DNA of 9,199 nucleotides from Acidaminococcaceae bacterium (GTDB lineage: Bacteria; Bacillota; Negativicutes; Acidaminococcales; Acidaminococcaceae). The translations under genes and the position numbers were made by a program. The stretch lies in NCBI GenBank assembly GCA_017443165.1, contig JAFSOW010000108.1:1-9199 (forward strand), read 5' to 3'. Under the pieces are notes generated by a model, which had not been told where the DNA came from, made no database searches, and worked only from the letters and a program-made list of their open reading frames with translations. Positions 1-6,150 of the stretch are shown one piece after another; position 1 is the first letter of the stretch; each line of letters starts with the position of its first letter.

Positions 1-49
1 CACGACAGGTTTTGGCAGGCGTACAGACGAATGAATCAGTGTTTCCATT

Positions 50-111
50 AAAAAGACTGTACGCTTTGGGCTTTAGCAGGCGTTGCGCCTGCCCGAGCGT
101 ACAGTCTTTTT
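50..111. terminator. Strong bidirectional intrinsic terminator after the response regulator
   Basis: Positions 50-65 and 96-111 form a perfect 16-bp inverted repeat (AAAAAGACTGTACGCT and its complement). Inside it is a second 7-bp stem (76-82 with 86-92, loop TTG). A run of T closes the hairpin in both directions, so it can stop transcription from either strand. It lies 28 bases past the stop codon of the LytTR regulator gene and ends that operon. Its symmetry suggests a convergent plus-strand gene may end just left of the window. Confidence 0.9.
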
Positions 112-139
112 GTTTCAGTCCGGTGTTTTGCTGTGCCGG

Positions 140-901
140 TTAAAGGATTCCCATGACCGTCTTAAAGTCTTTCAGGTAATGTCGGGAAACCGGCACTTCT
201 TCTTTTTCGTAGTGGTTCATGATCAGCAGATAGGTGTCGTTAAACCAGGGTTCGATTTCTTTTACCATGTTTATGTTGACAAGAAAGCTTTTGTTCGTCC
301 GCAGGAAGCCGGAACGGTTCAGGCGGCTTTCCACGTCCTTCAGCAGCAGCCTGGATTCCAGGATGCCCCGTGTGGTATAGAACTGGAGCTTGCCCTGCAG
401 CGTTTTGATCAGCACGATTTCTTTTTCCGGATTGAGGACGATAAACTTGTTTTCTATAGCCAGCACAAAATTGTTTTTGGAATTAATGATCTCGCCGATC
501 TGTTTATTGGACTCCTGTTCTTCCATGTTCTGCTTTACGCGGGAAATGGTTTTGCGGATCCGTTCTTTGGTATAAGGTTTGAGGATATAATCAAACACGG
601 CAAGGTCGAATGCCTGGATGGCAAACTGCGCGAAGCCCGTACTGAATACGATGCGGGGCATGGAAAGGATATCATCGCTCATCTGTTCCATTGCCTGCAC
701 TGTCTGAATTCCTGTCATTACAGGCATTTCAATGTCCATAAAGACCACATCGACTGAATCTTTTTTTAAGAACTCCAGAAAGCCCCGTCCTGTTGAAAAC
801 TCGGCTACAACGTCCACATTTTCCATTTCCTGCAAAATGGAAGTCAGTTCGTACCTGGCCGGCATTTCATCATCCACAACTGCTGCCCGGATTTTTATCA
901 T
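140..901 (-). CDS. LytTR-family response regulator
   Basis: A 253-residue DNA-binding response regulator. The receiver domain fills about residues 3-120: acidic pair D10-D11, phospho-acceptor D56 in FMDIEMP, the conserved Ser/Thr at S87/T88, and K108 in ILKPY. A linker with mixed charge (about 121-138) leads to a LytTR domain (about 145-250) with the typical FLRTNKSFLVNINMVKEI stretch. The ATG is preceded by AAGGAGG at five bases. It overlaps the kinase stop in an ATGA (898-901), so the two genes are translationally coupled. Family knowledge: LytTR domains bind pairs of nine-base direct repeats about 12 bases apart, and phosphorylation by the LytS partner promotes binding. The likely target here is the repeat at 5667-5702 (inference). 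The gene is intact and of normal length. The exact orthologue (LytT, BtsR or YpdB type) cannot be told from sequence alone. Confidence 0.93.
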   Translation of the reverse strand: MIKIRAAVVDDEMPARYELTSILQEMENVDVVAEFSTGRGFLEFLKKDSVDVVFMDIEMPVMTGIQTVQAMEQMSDDILSMPRIVFSTGFAQFAIQAFDLAVFDYILKPYTKERIRKTISRVKQNMEEQESNKQIGEIINSKNNFVLAIENKFIVLNPEKEIVLIKTLQGKLQFYTTRGILESRLLLKDVESRLNRSGFLRTNKSFLVNINMVKEIEPWFNDTYLLIMNHYEKEEVPVSRHYLKDFKTVMGIL

Positions 902-2609
902 AATGTCCTCCTTGTCAGCGGTATTTCAAAAAAGACCATGGTCCATGCATTTTCACTGCTGGTAATCTGCAGTCCGCTTTTCTCTCCATAATAGGCCAGA
1001 AGCCGCTTATGCACGTTTTGCAGGCCGACGGATTTCCTCTGCCCGCTTTCCGATTCTTCCTCTGAAGAAGGCGGTTCTTCTTCCGTCAGAAGGCGGGATA
1101 ATTTTTCTTTTGGAATCCCCACCCCGTTATCATACACATAAAGGCGGACATTTTGTCCGTGCGGCGCGGCGCCGATCTCTACGGTTCCGCCGCTTTCCCG
1201 GGGCAGCACGCCGTGTTTGATGGCGTTTTCCACCAAGGCTGCAGGATCAGGCAGGGGAGGTTGAAATCCAGGTAATCAGGCAGGTTGTAAGTCACTTTAA
1301 GGCGTTCCCCGAAACGGGCCATCTCAATGTTGACATAGGCCTGGATATGCCTGATCTCCTGGCGGAAATTGATGAATACGCTTTCGTTGTTCAGGCTGTG
1401 CCGGTAATAATCTCCCAGATAGATGATCAGGTCTTTTGCTTTTTCCGGGTTGCTCCGGCAGTAATAACTGATCGTATTTAACGCGTTAAACAGAAAGTGG
1501 GGATTGATCTGTGCCTGCAGTACCTTTACTTCCGCTTCCGAAAGCAGGACGGCCTGTTCTTTCAGCTTGTTGATATCAACCTGGATCTGCAGCAGGCTGC
1601 AGAGACCGCGGAACAGCTCCATTTCGAAATTGGAAAAATCTTCTTTGGCATCTTTGCTGATGACAAGCAGCTGCTGGTTTTTCGCTTCTTTGTAAATGGG
1701 AAAGATAGCGGTATTATAACTGCCGAGGATGTTTTTCTCAATGTTGCTTCCAAAGTAGTAGTTTTTTCGTTTAATATATTCCCCGGCAATTTCCGGCTCA
1801 ACGCCCTCGGCGCAGGAAAGGGCAACGATCCTCCGCTGGGATAAAACAGCGGCCCAGGATACGCCGGCGGTGGATTCCAGCACGATATCGACAATGGACT
1901 TTATGGTTTTGGAGTTATAACCTTCCTGCAACACGTTGATGGCGAGGTTCATTACGCGGAAAGATGTTTCCGCCGCTTCGGCCTTGGCCCGTTCCTGACG
2001 CCGGTAGTTATCTTCGATGACACCTGCGAACAGCGCGATGGCGACAGGGTTGGTCAGCAGCATGGAAGGCGCGATGGCCTTGACTAACGCCAGGGCGTGG
2101 GCGTAGGGTTTTGCCATCACCAGCAGCAGGACCATATGCAGTGCTTCAAACGTAAAACCGATAGCAAAGGCGTAGGGCCACATTTTTTTCTGCTGTTTGA
2201 ACCAGCCGGACAAAAAGCCGGCCATTACACCCTGCAGGATGGTGATCAGGCCGCTTTCAAAGGAAGAAAGGGTGATGGGGGAAATCATGCGGTGTACGCC
2301 GACGATGGTGCCGGTAACAGCGCCCACCACGGGACCGCCTAACAAACCGCCTACAATGACACCTACGGCCCGGGTATTGATGATTCCGTAAGGGGTACGG
2401 ATGCCCCAGTAGGTGCCCAGAATGCCGATTACGGAAAACAATACGATAAAAATCAGCTTGTTTTTTGTTGTATATTTTTTTTCCGCCAGGGCGCTGTTAA
2501 AAATACGCGTCTTGCTTAACAGCATGATAATGGCGAGGAACAGGGAGGTTCCCAGCCACAGCTGCTGGATTTCGATTCTGGCAGAATCCAGGATGGAAAG
2601 CTCAAACAC
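898..2609 (-). pseudogene. LytS-type sensor histidine kinase, interrupted by a one-base frameshift
   Basis: Membrane sensor kinase partnering the LytTR regulator. From the GTG at 2609, an N-terminal helix is followed by the 5TM-5TMR_LYT module with its GxRTPYGIINTRAVGV stretch and Gly-rich helices (about residues 15-200). A GAF-like cytosolic region follows (about 215-345), then the His_kinase domain with phospho-acceptor H371 in QINPHFLFNALN. Immediately after LILQP (residue 458, codon 1236-1238) the frame turns to WWKTPSN and stops about 18 codons on, at 1179. One extra T restores LVENAIKHGV (N-box), DNGVGIP and the G-box VGLQNVHKRL in the frame 898-1236, giving about 570 residues, a normal LytS length. 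The ATP-lid segment is unusually acidic (EEEPPSSEEESES). The GTG start is chosen because AAAGGAG lies 11 bases upstream and because the longer in-frame ATG at 2753 sits inside the upstream gene's terminator. Identity is sure. Whether the break is a real mutation or a sequence error is open. Confidence 0.85.
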
Positions 2610-2638
2610 GAAATATACAACTCCTTTACCGTAAGCGC

Positions 2639-2682
2639 AAACCGCCCGGCAAGTTGACCGTGAAACTGTGTCAGTGCGGTTT
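2639..2682 (-). other. Possible leader hairpin in the kinase mRNA
   Basis: AAACCGC (minus 2682-2676) can pair with GCGGTTT (minus 2645-2639) over a loop of about 30 bases. This falls between the predicted transcription start and the ribosome binding site of the sensor kinase gene. It may only be a chance fold. It does not resemble any riboswitch class I know. Confidence 0.25.
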
Positions 2683-2688
2683 TCTTCC

Positions 2689-2717
2689 ATTATAGCGTGA
2701 AATAAAAATGCTGACAA
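2689..2717 (-). promoter_or_regulatory. Sigma-A-type promoter of the sensor kinase/regulator operon
   Basis: Reading the minus strand, TTGTCA (2717-2712) is followed after exactly 17 bases by a perfect TATAAT (2694-2689). This places the transcription start near 2682 and a leader of about 70 bases before the GTG at 2609. The promoter begins directly after the T-tract of the upstream terminator, so the two-component genes are independently transcribed. No TAAGTT-type repeat lies immediately upstream, so I see no sign of autoregulation by that motif. Confidence 0.8.
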
Positions 2718-2719
2718 GA

Positions 2720-2774
2720 AATAAAAAATCCTTCCTCTGCAGATGCGTCTCACATCACACCCGCAAAGGAAGGA
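2720..2774 (-). terminator. Intrinsic terminator of the membrane protein/CoA-transferase operon
   Basis: On the minus strand TCCTTCCTTTGC (2774-2763) pairs with GCAGAGGAAGGA (2740-2729). This is a 12-bp stem with one mismatch and a 22-base loop, followed by TTTTTTAT. It is a standard Rho-independent terminator for transcripts coming from the CoA-transferase gene, and it overlaps the region just upstream of the kinase promoter. Confidence 0.85.
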
Positions 2775-2789
2775 GAATTGGTTTTATCT

Positions 2790-2841
2790 GGGCTGTTTAT
2801 GACGGGAAGGAAGGTAGGTTGAATCCGTCATGAAACAGCCC
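2790..2841 (-). other. Long hairpin in the 3' untranslated region of the CoA-transferase gene
   Basis: GGGCTGTTT(C)ATGACGG (minus 2841-2825) pairs with CCGTCATAAACAGCCC (minus 2805-2790). This is a 16-bp stem with one bulged base and a 19-base loop. It starts 21 bases after the stop codon. It lacks a T-tract on the minus strand (AGATAAAA follows), so it is probably a stabilising hairpin or first element of a tandem terminator, with the real terminator at 2720-2774. The loop holds CCTTCCTT, also found in the terminator stem. Confidence 0.7.
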
Positions 2842-2862
2842 TTGATATTAAACTGTAATGAA

Positions 2863-4038
2863 TTATTCGCCTAATTTGGCTTTGGTGGTAGCTTCGTCCC
2901 AGCCGAAGAATTCTTTCATGATTTCGTTGGTATCTGCGGCCAGCAGCGGAGCCGGGGTCAGAACTTCGCCCGGGGTTTCGGACAGTTTGATCGGGATTCC
3001 GGGCACTTTCAGCTTGCCGGCAACCGGATGCTCAACTTCTACGATCATGTTGCGGGCGATGATGGAAGGATCTTCCATAACCTGGGCAACATTGTTGATC
3101 GGAGCGCAGGGAACGCCTGCTGCTTCCAGTTCGGCAATCCATTCTTTGGTGGTACGGGTCTTCAGAACTTCGTTCATCAGGACGGTCAGTTCTTCAACAT
3201 TTTCCGTACGGTGCGGGTTGGAATCGAAACGCGGATCGTTGACCCATTCCGGTTTGCCCATAACGTCGCAGAGTTTCTTCCACAGACGGTCGTTGCCGCT
3301 GCCTACGATGATGGAACCGTCTTTGGAGGTGAAGTCCGCAAACGGGGTGATGGAAGGATGACGGTTGCCGATCGGGCCGGGGGCTACGCCGGTGCATACA
3401 TAACGGGCAATAGCATTTTCCAGAATGGCTACCTGGCAGTCCAGCATAGCAACGTCAACCAGCTGGCCTTTGCCGCTGGATACGCGATGATACAGGGCCA
3501 TCATAACGCCCAGGCAGGTGAACAGGCCGGCAAATACGTCGCCAACGGAAGCGCCGACACGCATCGGATGACCGCCTTTTTCACCGGTGATGCTCATGAT
3601 GCCGCCCATAGCCTGAACAACTACGTCATAAGCGGGTTTTTTGGTGTAGGGGCCCGTACGGCCGAAGCCGGAGCAGGCTGCATAAATCAGGCGGGGGTTA
3701 ATCTCTTTCAGGACATCCCAGCCCAGACCGAATTTTTCCATGGTGCCCGGACGATAGTTTTCTACAACTACGTCAGCCTGTTTTACCATTTCTTTGAAGA
3801 TTTCGCAATGTTTCGGATTCTTGAAGTCCAGGGACATGGAGCGTTTGTTGCGGTTCAGGCTCATGAAGTAAGCGGATTCGGTGCCCAGGAACGGGGTGAA
3901 AGCGCGGGAGTCGTCACCTACTTTCGGCGGCTCGATTTTGATTACGTCGGCGCCGAAGTCAGCCATCATCATAGTGCAGTACGGACCAGCCAGTACGCGG
4001 GACAGATCAAGAACTTTAATACCTTTTAACGGACCCAT
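2863..4038 (-). CDS. Class III (CaiB/BaiF-family) acyl-CoA transferase
   Basis: A 391-residue cytosolic enzyme of normal family length that moves CoA between carboxylic acids through an aspartyl-CoA anhydride. It has the N-terminal signature LKGIKVLDLSRVLAGPYCTMMMADFGADVIKIEPP shortened here to its core (residues 4-37), then NRNKRSMSLD (62-71) and VVENYRPGTMEKFGLG (91-106). The catalytic Asp is D167 in VGASVGD, at the place of Asp169 in formyl-CoA transferase and CaiB. VDVAMLD follows at 194-200. The start is fixed by AAGGAGG ten bases upstream; an ATG nearer the site runs into a stop at once. It lies 117 bases after the second membrane protein gene with no terminator between, so co-transcription is likely. 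The substrate cannot be read; members use formate, oxalate, carnitine, succinate, bile acids or aromatic acids. Context suggests it activates an acid brought in by the two upstream membrane proteins (inference). Confidence 0.93.
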   Translation of the reverse strand: MGPLKGIKVLDLSRVLAGPYCTMMMADFGADVIKIEPPKVGDDSRAFTPFLGTESAYFMSLNRNKRSMSLDFKNPKHCEIFKEMVKQADVVVENYRPGTMEKFGLGWDVLKEINPRLIYAACSGFGRTGPYTKKPAYDVVVQAMGGIMSITGEKGGHPMRVGASVGDVFAGLFTCLGVMMALYHRVSSGKGQLVDVAMLDCQVAILENAIARYVCTGVAPGPIGNRHPSITPFADFTSKDGSIIVGSGNDRLWKKLCDVMGKPEWVNDPRFDSNPHRTENVEELTVLMNEVLKTRTTKEWIAELEAAGVPCAPINNVAQVMEDPSIIARNMIVEVEHPVAGKLKVPGIPIKLSETPGEVLTPAPLLAADTNEIMKEFFGWDEATTKAKLGE

Positions 4039-4155
4039 TAATACATTACCTCCTTGGAATTGAATAAATTAAATGGATTCATGATGCACAACATTATTAA
4101 TCAATACAGGTGTTTCTTATGCAATGATAATTTCTAACAGTATTTTGTATTTCAA

Positions 4156-4830
4156 TTATTTTTTGTTGGTAGCCATGAAATAAGCACGGGCGATCAGAAC
4201 AGCGATGATGATGTTGATCAGCATGGTCAGGCCGCCGGGGATGCCCAGCTTCGGAACGATCATGATGCCTGCCAGGGAAGAAAGCAGAATGATAACGCCC
4301 AGTACGAAGTTTTTGCTGGCCAGGTCGGCGTAAACAGCGCCCAGCACGCAGGGGAGAACGAAACCGAACATTTTCATGACGAACTTCGGCATCAGGGGCA
4401 TAACCTGTGCGCCAACCAGTGCGAAGAAGGAGATCATGATAACGGTTACGAATACGGATGCGCAGATACCGATACAGGACATGATTTCCGCTTTCGGGGT
4501 GCCCTGTTCGCAGTTGGTAACTTTCTGCGCCATGTTGGCAGCCGGGGCGCGGACTTCACCTACGTTGCCGCAGATCCAGCACATGAAAGTACCGGCCATG
4601 TTTACGATGGGGAAGAAGGATACCGGCTGTACGATATAGCCTACACCGAATGCGGCGGCAGCAGCCAGCCACAGCTGCAGAAGCTGTCCAACGGACGGGA
4701 ACTGGCCGGTGATTGTGGAAACATAGATTGCCGGAATAAAGTTGCAAATTAACGCGATGGTTACAAAGAGAAGACCCATTGTCTTGGCACTGGATCTGAA
4801 ACCCTGAATAATTTCCTGATCTTTATTCAT
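4156..4830 (-). CDS. Polytopic membrane protein, putative permease subunit
   Basis: A 224-residue integral membrane protein with about six hydrophobic segments (roughly 16-40, 48-66, 70-88, 118-141, 150-192 as two, 200-220). A polar, conserved-looking loop CGNVGEVRAPAANMAQ lies at about residues 87-102. The N-terminus is short and cytosolic-looking and the C-terminus ends in NKK. The start is well supported: GGAGGTGA ends six bases before the ATG. It begins 16 bases after the stop of the DUF5058-like gene, so the two are almost certainly co-translated and may form one complex. I do not recognise a named family. There is no ATPase, binding protein or known transporter signature, so transport is inferred from membrane topology and from the neighbouring CoA-transferase. 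Confidence 0.85.
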   Translation of the reverse strand: MNKDQEIIQGFRSSAKTMGLLFVTIALICNFIPAIYVSTITGQFPSVGQLLQLWLAAAAAFGVGYIVQPVSFFPIVNMAGTFMCWICGNVGEVRAPAANMAQKVTNCEQGTPKAEIMSCIGICASVFVTVIMISFFALVGAQVMPLMPKFVMKMFGFVLPCVLGAVYADLASKNFVLGVIILLSSLAGIMIVPKLGIPGGLTMLINIIIAVLIARAYFMATNKK

Positions 4831-4846
4831 ATCGATTCACCTCCGA

Positions 4847-5554
4847 TTACATAAACATGGCGGCACAGAACATGCCGACCAGCATGGCCAGACCCAGGGA
4901 GAATTCCTGGATTTTTTTGTTGCCTTTGAAAATTCGGCCGATAATCAGCATCGCGATGAAGGATACGATAGCCGCGAACAGGTTTTTCTGATTTACCACG
5001 CCTTTTTTGATGATGGCGTTGCCTAACAGGGTGGAGAACAGACCGAGGGCAGCCGCAGCCATGAACAGTTTTACCCAGGCGGCGTTGAAGTTATCCCGCA
5101 GGTACTCAACAGCCTTGTTCAGGGACGGGGCGCCGTAGCCGCCGATTACAATCCAGCCGGAGTTGTTCAGGGCCATGCCCCACAGGGCGAACACGAAGCC
5201 TAACATGGTCAGTTTGCCGGCTTCCAGGGAAGAACCTGCCATACCGGTTGCGATGGCGGACATTGCCAGCTCGGTACGGGCTGCGCCGATATCGTTCATA
5301 CGCATCCAGGCGGTAGGTCCGCCTAATACTGCCATCAGGGCGATCAATACGATTACAGGTGCGAACGCAGGTCCGATAGAGGTAAATACCGCGGAGCGGA
5401 AACCGGTCATGCATTCTTCTCTGGGAATGCCCATTTTATCGGCGTTCTTTAAGCACAGGCGGAAGAACATCAACGCCATTAAAAAGATGTTGATGATCAT
5501 GAAGCTGGACATTACCCACAACATGGGGGAATTCATTATATCTTTTACTTCCAT
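4847..5554 (-). CDS. DUF5058-like membrane protein, putative permease subunit
   Basis: A 235-residue integral membrane protein with about six hydrophobic helices (roughly 11-33, 58-78, 115-138, 160-182, 191-208, 216-235). The segments FRSAVFTSIGPAFAPVIVLIA (52-72, quoted as its core TSIGPAFAPV), LGGPTAWMRMNDIGAARTEL (77-96) and ALWGMALNNSGWIV (123-136) match my memory of the uncharacterised DUF5058 family. That assignment rests on pattern memory. It is the first gene of the operon. GAGAGGAG lies 12 bases before the ATG, a rather long gap. A stronger AAGGAGG sits further upstream without a start codon. Pairing with a second small membrane protein 16 bases downstream suggests a two-subunit permease; the substrate is unknown. 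Confidence 0.8.
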   Translation of the reverse strand: MEVKDIMNSPMLWVMSSFMIINIFLMALMFFRLCLKNADKMGIPREECMTGFRSAVFTSIGPAFAPVIVLIALMAVLGGPTAWMRMNDIGAARTELAMSAIATGMAGSSLEAGKLTMLGFVFALWGMALNNSGWIVIGGYGAPSLNKAVEYLRDNFNAAWVKLFMAAAALGLFSTLLGNAIIKKGVVNQKNLFAAIVSFIAMLIIGRIFKGNKKIQEFSLGLAMLVGMFCAAMFM

Positions 5555-5566
5555 GATAATTTAACA

Positions 5567-5574
5567 CTCCTCTC
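5567..5574 (-). promoter_or_regulatory. Ribosome binding site of the DUF5058-like gene, long spacing
   Basis: GAGAGGAG on the minus strand ends 12 bases before the ATG at 5554. The spacing is longer than the usual five to nine bases, but no better in-frame start lies between. A second, stronger purine stretch (GGAAAGGAGG, minus 5616-5607) lies 33 bases further upstream and has no ATG, GTG or TTG at a usable distance. Confidence 0.6.
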
Positions 5575-5629
5575 TAAGCGATACAAAATACTACTTTAGA
5601 AACTATCCTCCTTTCCTGCTATTTTTTAC

Positions 5630-5660
5630 ATTATATTCACATTTTTGCGGGAAATGTTAA
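5630..5660 (-). promoter_or_regulatory. Promoter of the membrane protein/CoA-transferase operon
   Basis: The minus strand shows a perfect TATAAT at 5635-5630. The best -35 candidate is TTAACA at 5660-5655, five of six matches to TTGACA but with a 19-base spacer. A spacer that long makes the promoter intrinsically weak and fits one that needs an activator. The predicted start is near 5623, giving a leader of about 70 bases. The direct repeat at 5667-5702 lies just upstream of the -35 element. Confidence 0.65.
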
Positions 5661-5666
5661 AAAAAA

Positions 5667-5702
5667 GGCTAAGTTGCGGAAAACAAAGGGTAAGTTACGG
5701 AA
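5667..5702. promoter_or_regulatory. Direct repeat of period 21, candidate LytTR-regulator binding site
   Basis: GGCTAAGTTGCGGAA (5667-5681) recurs as GGGTAAGTTACGGAA (5688-5702), 13 of 15 bases identical, with a period of exactly 21 bp or two helix turns. The core TAAGTTGCG/TAAGTTACG fits the published LytTR consensus as I recall it ([TA][AC][CA]GTTN[AG][TG], two copies 12-13 bases apart) at eight of nine positions each, with a 12-base gap. It ends six bases upstream of the -35 element, centred near -50 and -71 from the predicted start, which suits an activator. The GTT-bearing strand is opposite to the operon's direction. Binding by the regulator encoded at 140-901 is inference. Confidence 0.6.
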
Positions 5703-5706
5703 GTAA

Positions 5707-5751
5707 AAAAGAAGTCTTTTACAGGATAAAAATCCGTGAAAGACTTCTTTT
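5707..5751. terminator. Bidirectional intrinsic terminator
   Basis: AGAAGTCTTTTAC (5710-5722) pairs with GTGAAAGACTTCT (5736-5748), including one wobble pair. An inner GGAT/ATCC stem closes an AAAA loop. Flanking A and T runs extend the stem to 5707 and 5751 and supply T-tracts on both strands. On the minus strand it ends the ATPase/small membrane protein transcript and insulates the next operon's promoter. Confidence 0.85.
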
Positions 5752-5762
5752 ATTAAGGGTAA

Positions 5763-5778
5763 TTCCTGTTAACAGGAA
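5763..5778. repeat. Perfect 16-bp palindrome
   Basis: TTCCTGTTAACAGGAA is identical to its own reverse complement. It lies about 110 bases past the small membrane protein gene and next to the bidirectional terminator. Such a site could be an operator for a dimeric repressor, but it is downstream of one operon and over 100 bases upstream of the next promoter, so no function is assigned. Confidence 0.5.
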
Positions 5779-5851
5779 AATGTTGTATTACATTACGGAA
5801 GGCCGGCGTATATATTGTGTTTCGGCGTTTGTTTGCCTGCGGGATTTTCCG

Positions 5852-5888
5852 CCGGTCAATGCTTCAACAGCATATCCGGTTTTTATTT
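5852..5888 (+). terminator. Possible plus-strand terminator facing against the genes
   Basis: CCGG (5852-5855) pairs with CCGG (5876-5879), and ATGCT (5859-5863) with AGCAT (5869-5873), around a TCAAC loop. The plus strand then runs TTTTTATTTT. The stem has a small internal loop and is only moderately strong. It would stop plus-strand transcripts entering the small membrane protein and ATPase genes in antisense. No plus-strand gene is visible to its left. Confidence 0.35.
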
Positions 5889-6079
5889 TACGGTTGCCTG
5901 ATCAGCATAAAAACAAGGGCAACTGCCGTATAAGCAAGCACGGCGAGAAATGTCAGGGCTGCAATATAGACTGCCAGTTTCCGCATGGTTGCTCCATAGT
6001 TCTGGCACAGCCAGAACAGCACAAAAAAGAGGATGAATCCCGCGATATAACGATAGGGTGTCTGCAACAGTATATCCAT
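5888..6079 (-). CDS. Small two-helix membrane protein, function unknown
   Basis: A 63-residue protein with two hydrophobic segments (about residues 11-27 and 36-59) joined by a short loop with charged residues (ATMRKL). There is no signal-peptide cleavage motif and no recognisable family. The start is supported by AGAAAGG nine bases before the ATG. It follows the DUF815-type ATPase gene by 71 bases with no terminator between and is followed by the terminator at 5707-5751, so it is probably the last gene of that transcript. A longer overlapping frame (5883-6107) lacks such a site and has no membrane-protein pattern. Confidence 0.65.
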   Translation of the reverse strand: MDILLQTPYRYIAGFILFFVLFWLCQNYGATMRKLAVYIAALTFLAVLAYTAVALVFMLIRQP

Positions 6080-6150
6080 TCCGTACGACCTTTCTTAATG
6101 TAGACAATGATACAGGTTGTTAAACTTTTATGAGCCTTGTTATCAGTTCT

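Larger units (their letters stand above)
5555..5887. other. Gene-free regulatory stretch between two operons
   Basis: This 333-base gap contains no plausible gene on either strand. Reading from high to low coordinates it holds a possible plus-strand terminator (5852-5888), a perfect 16-bp palindrome (5763-5778), a bidirectional terminator (5707-5751), a 15-bp direct repeat (5667-5702), a promoter (5630-5660) and an AT-rich leader with two purine-rich ribosome-binding-like sites (5607-5616 and 5567-5574). The segment 5780-5850 shows nothing I can name. Confidence 0.8.

Noticed and set aside
83..757. Open frame of 224 codons on the plus strand
   Set aside because: It begins inside the left terminator hairpin and is antisense to the intact LytTR regulator.
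1179..1240. Programmed ribosomal frameshift in the kinase gene
   Set aside because: The junction CAG-CCT-TGG has no slippery heptamer, and I see no downstream stem-loop or internal ribosome site pointing to programming. A simple one-base loss explains it better.
3028..4029. Long open frame of 333 codons on the plus strand
   Set aside because: It is exactly antisense to the CoA-transferase gene, has no ribosome site and no recognisable protein pattern. It reflects the codon bias of the real gene.
4039..4155. Separate promoter or terminator between the second membrane protein and the CoA-transferase
   Set aside because: TTGCAT with TTAATA at 18 bases is a weak match in an AT-rich gap, and there is no hairpin with a T-tract. 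Co-transcription is the simpler reading, though an internal promoter is not excluded.
5793..5801. Third copy of the repeat (TTACGGAAG) near the palindrome
   Set aside because: Only nine bases match, the GTT core is lost, and the distance of 98 bp does not fit the 21-bp spacing. Probably chance.
5645..6103. Open frame of 152 codons on the plus strand
   Set aside because: It runs through the promoter, the direct repeat, a bidirectional terminator and the small membrane protein gene in antisense, and has no family pattern.
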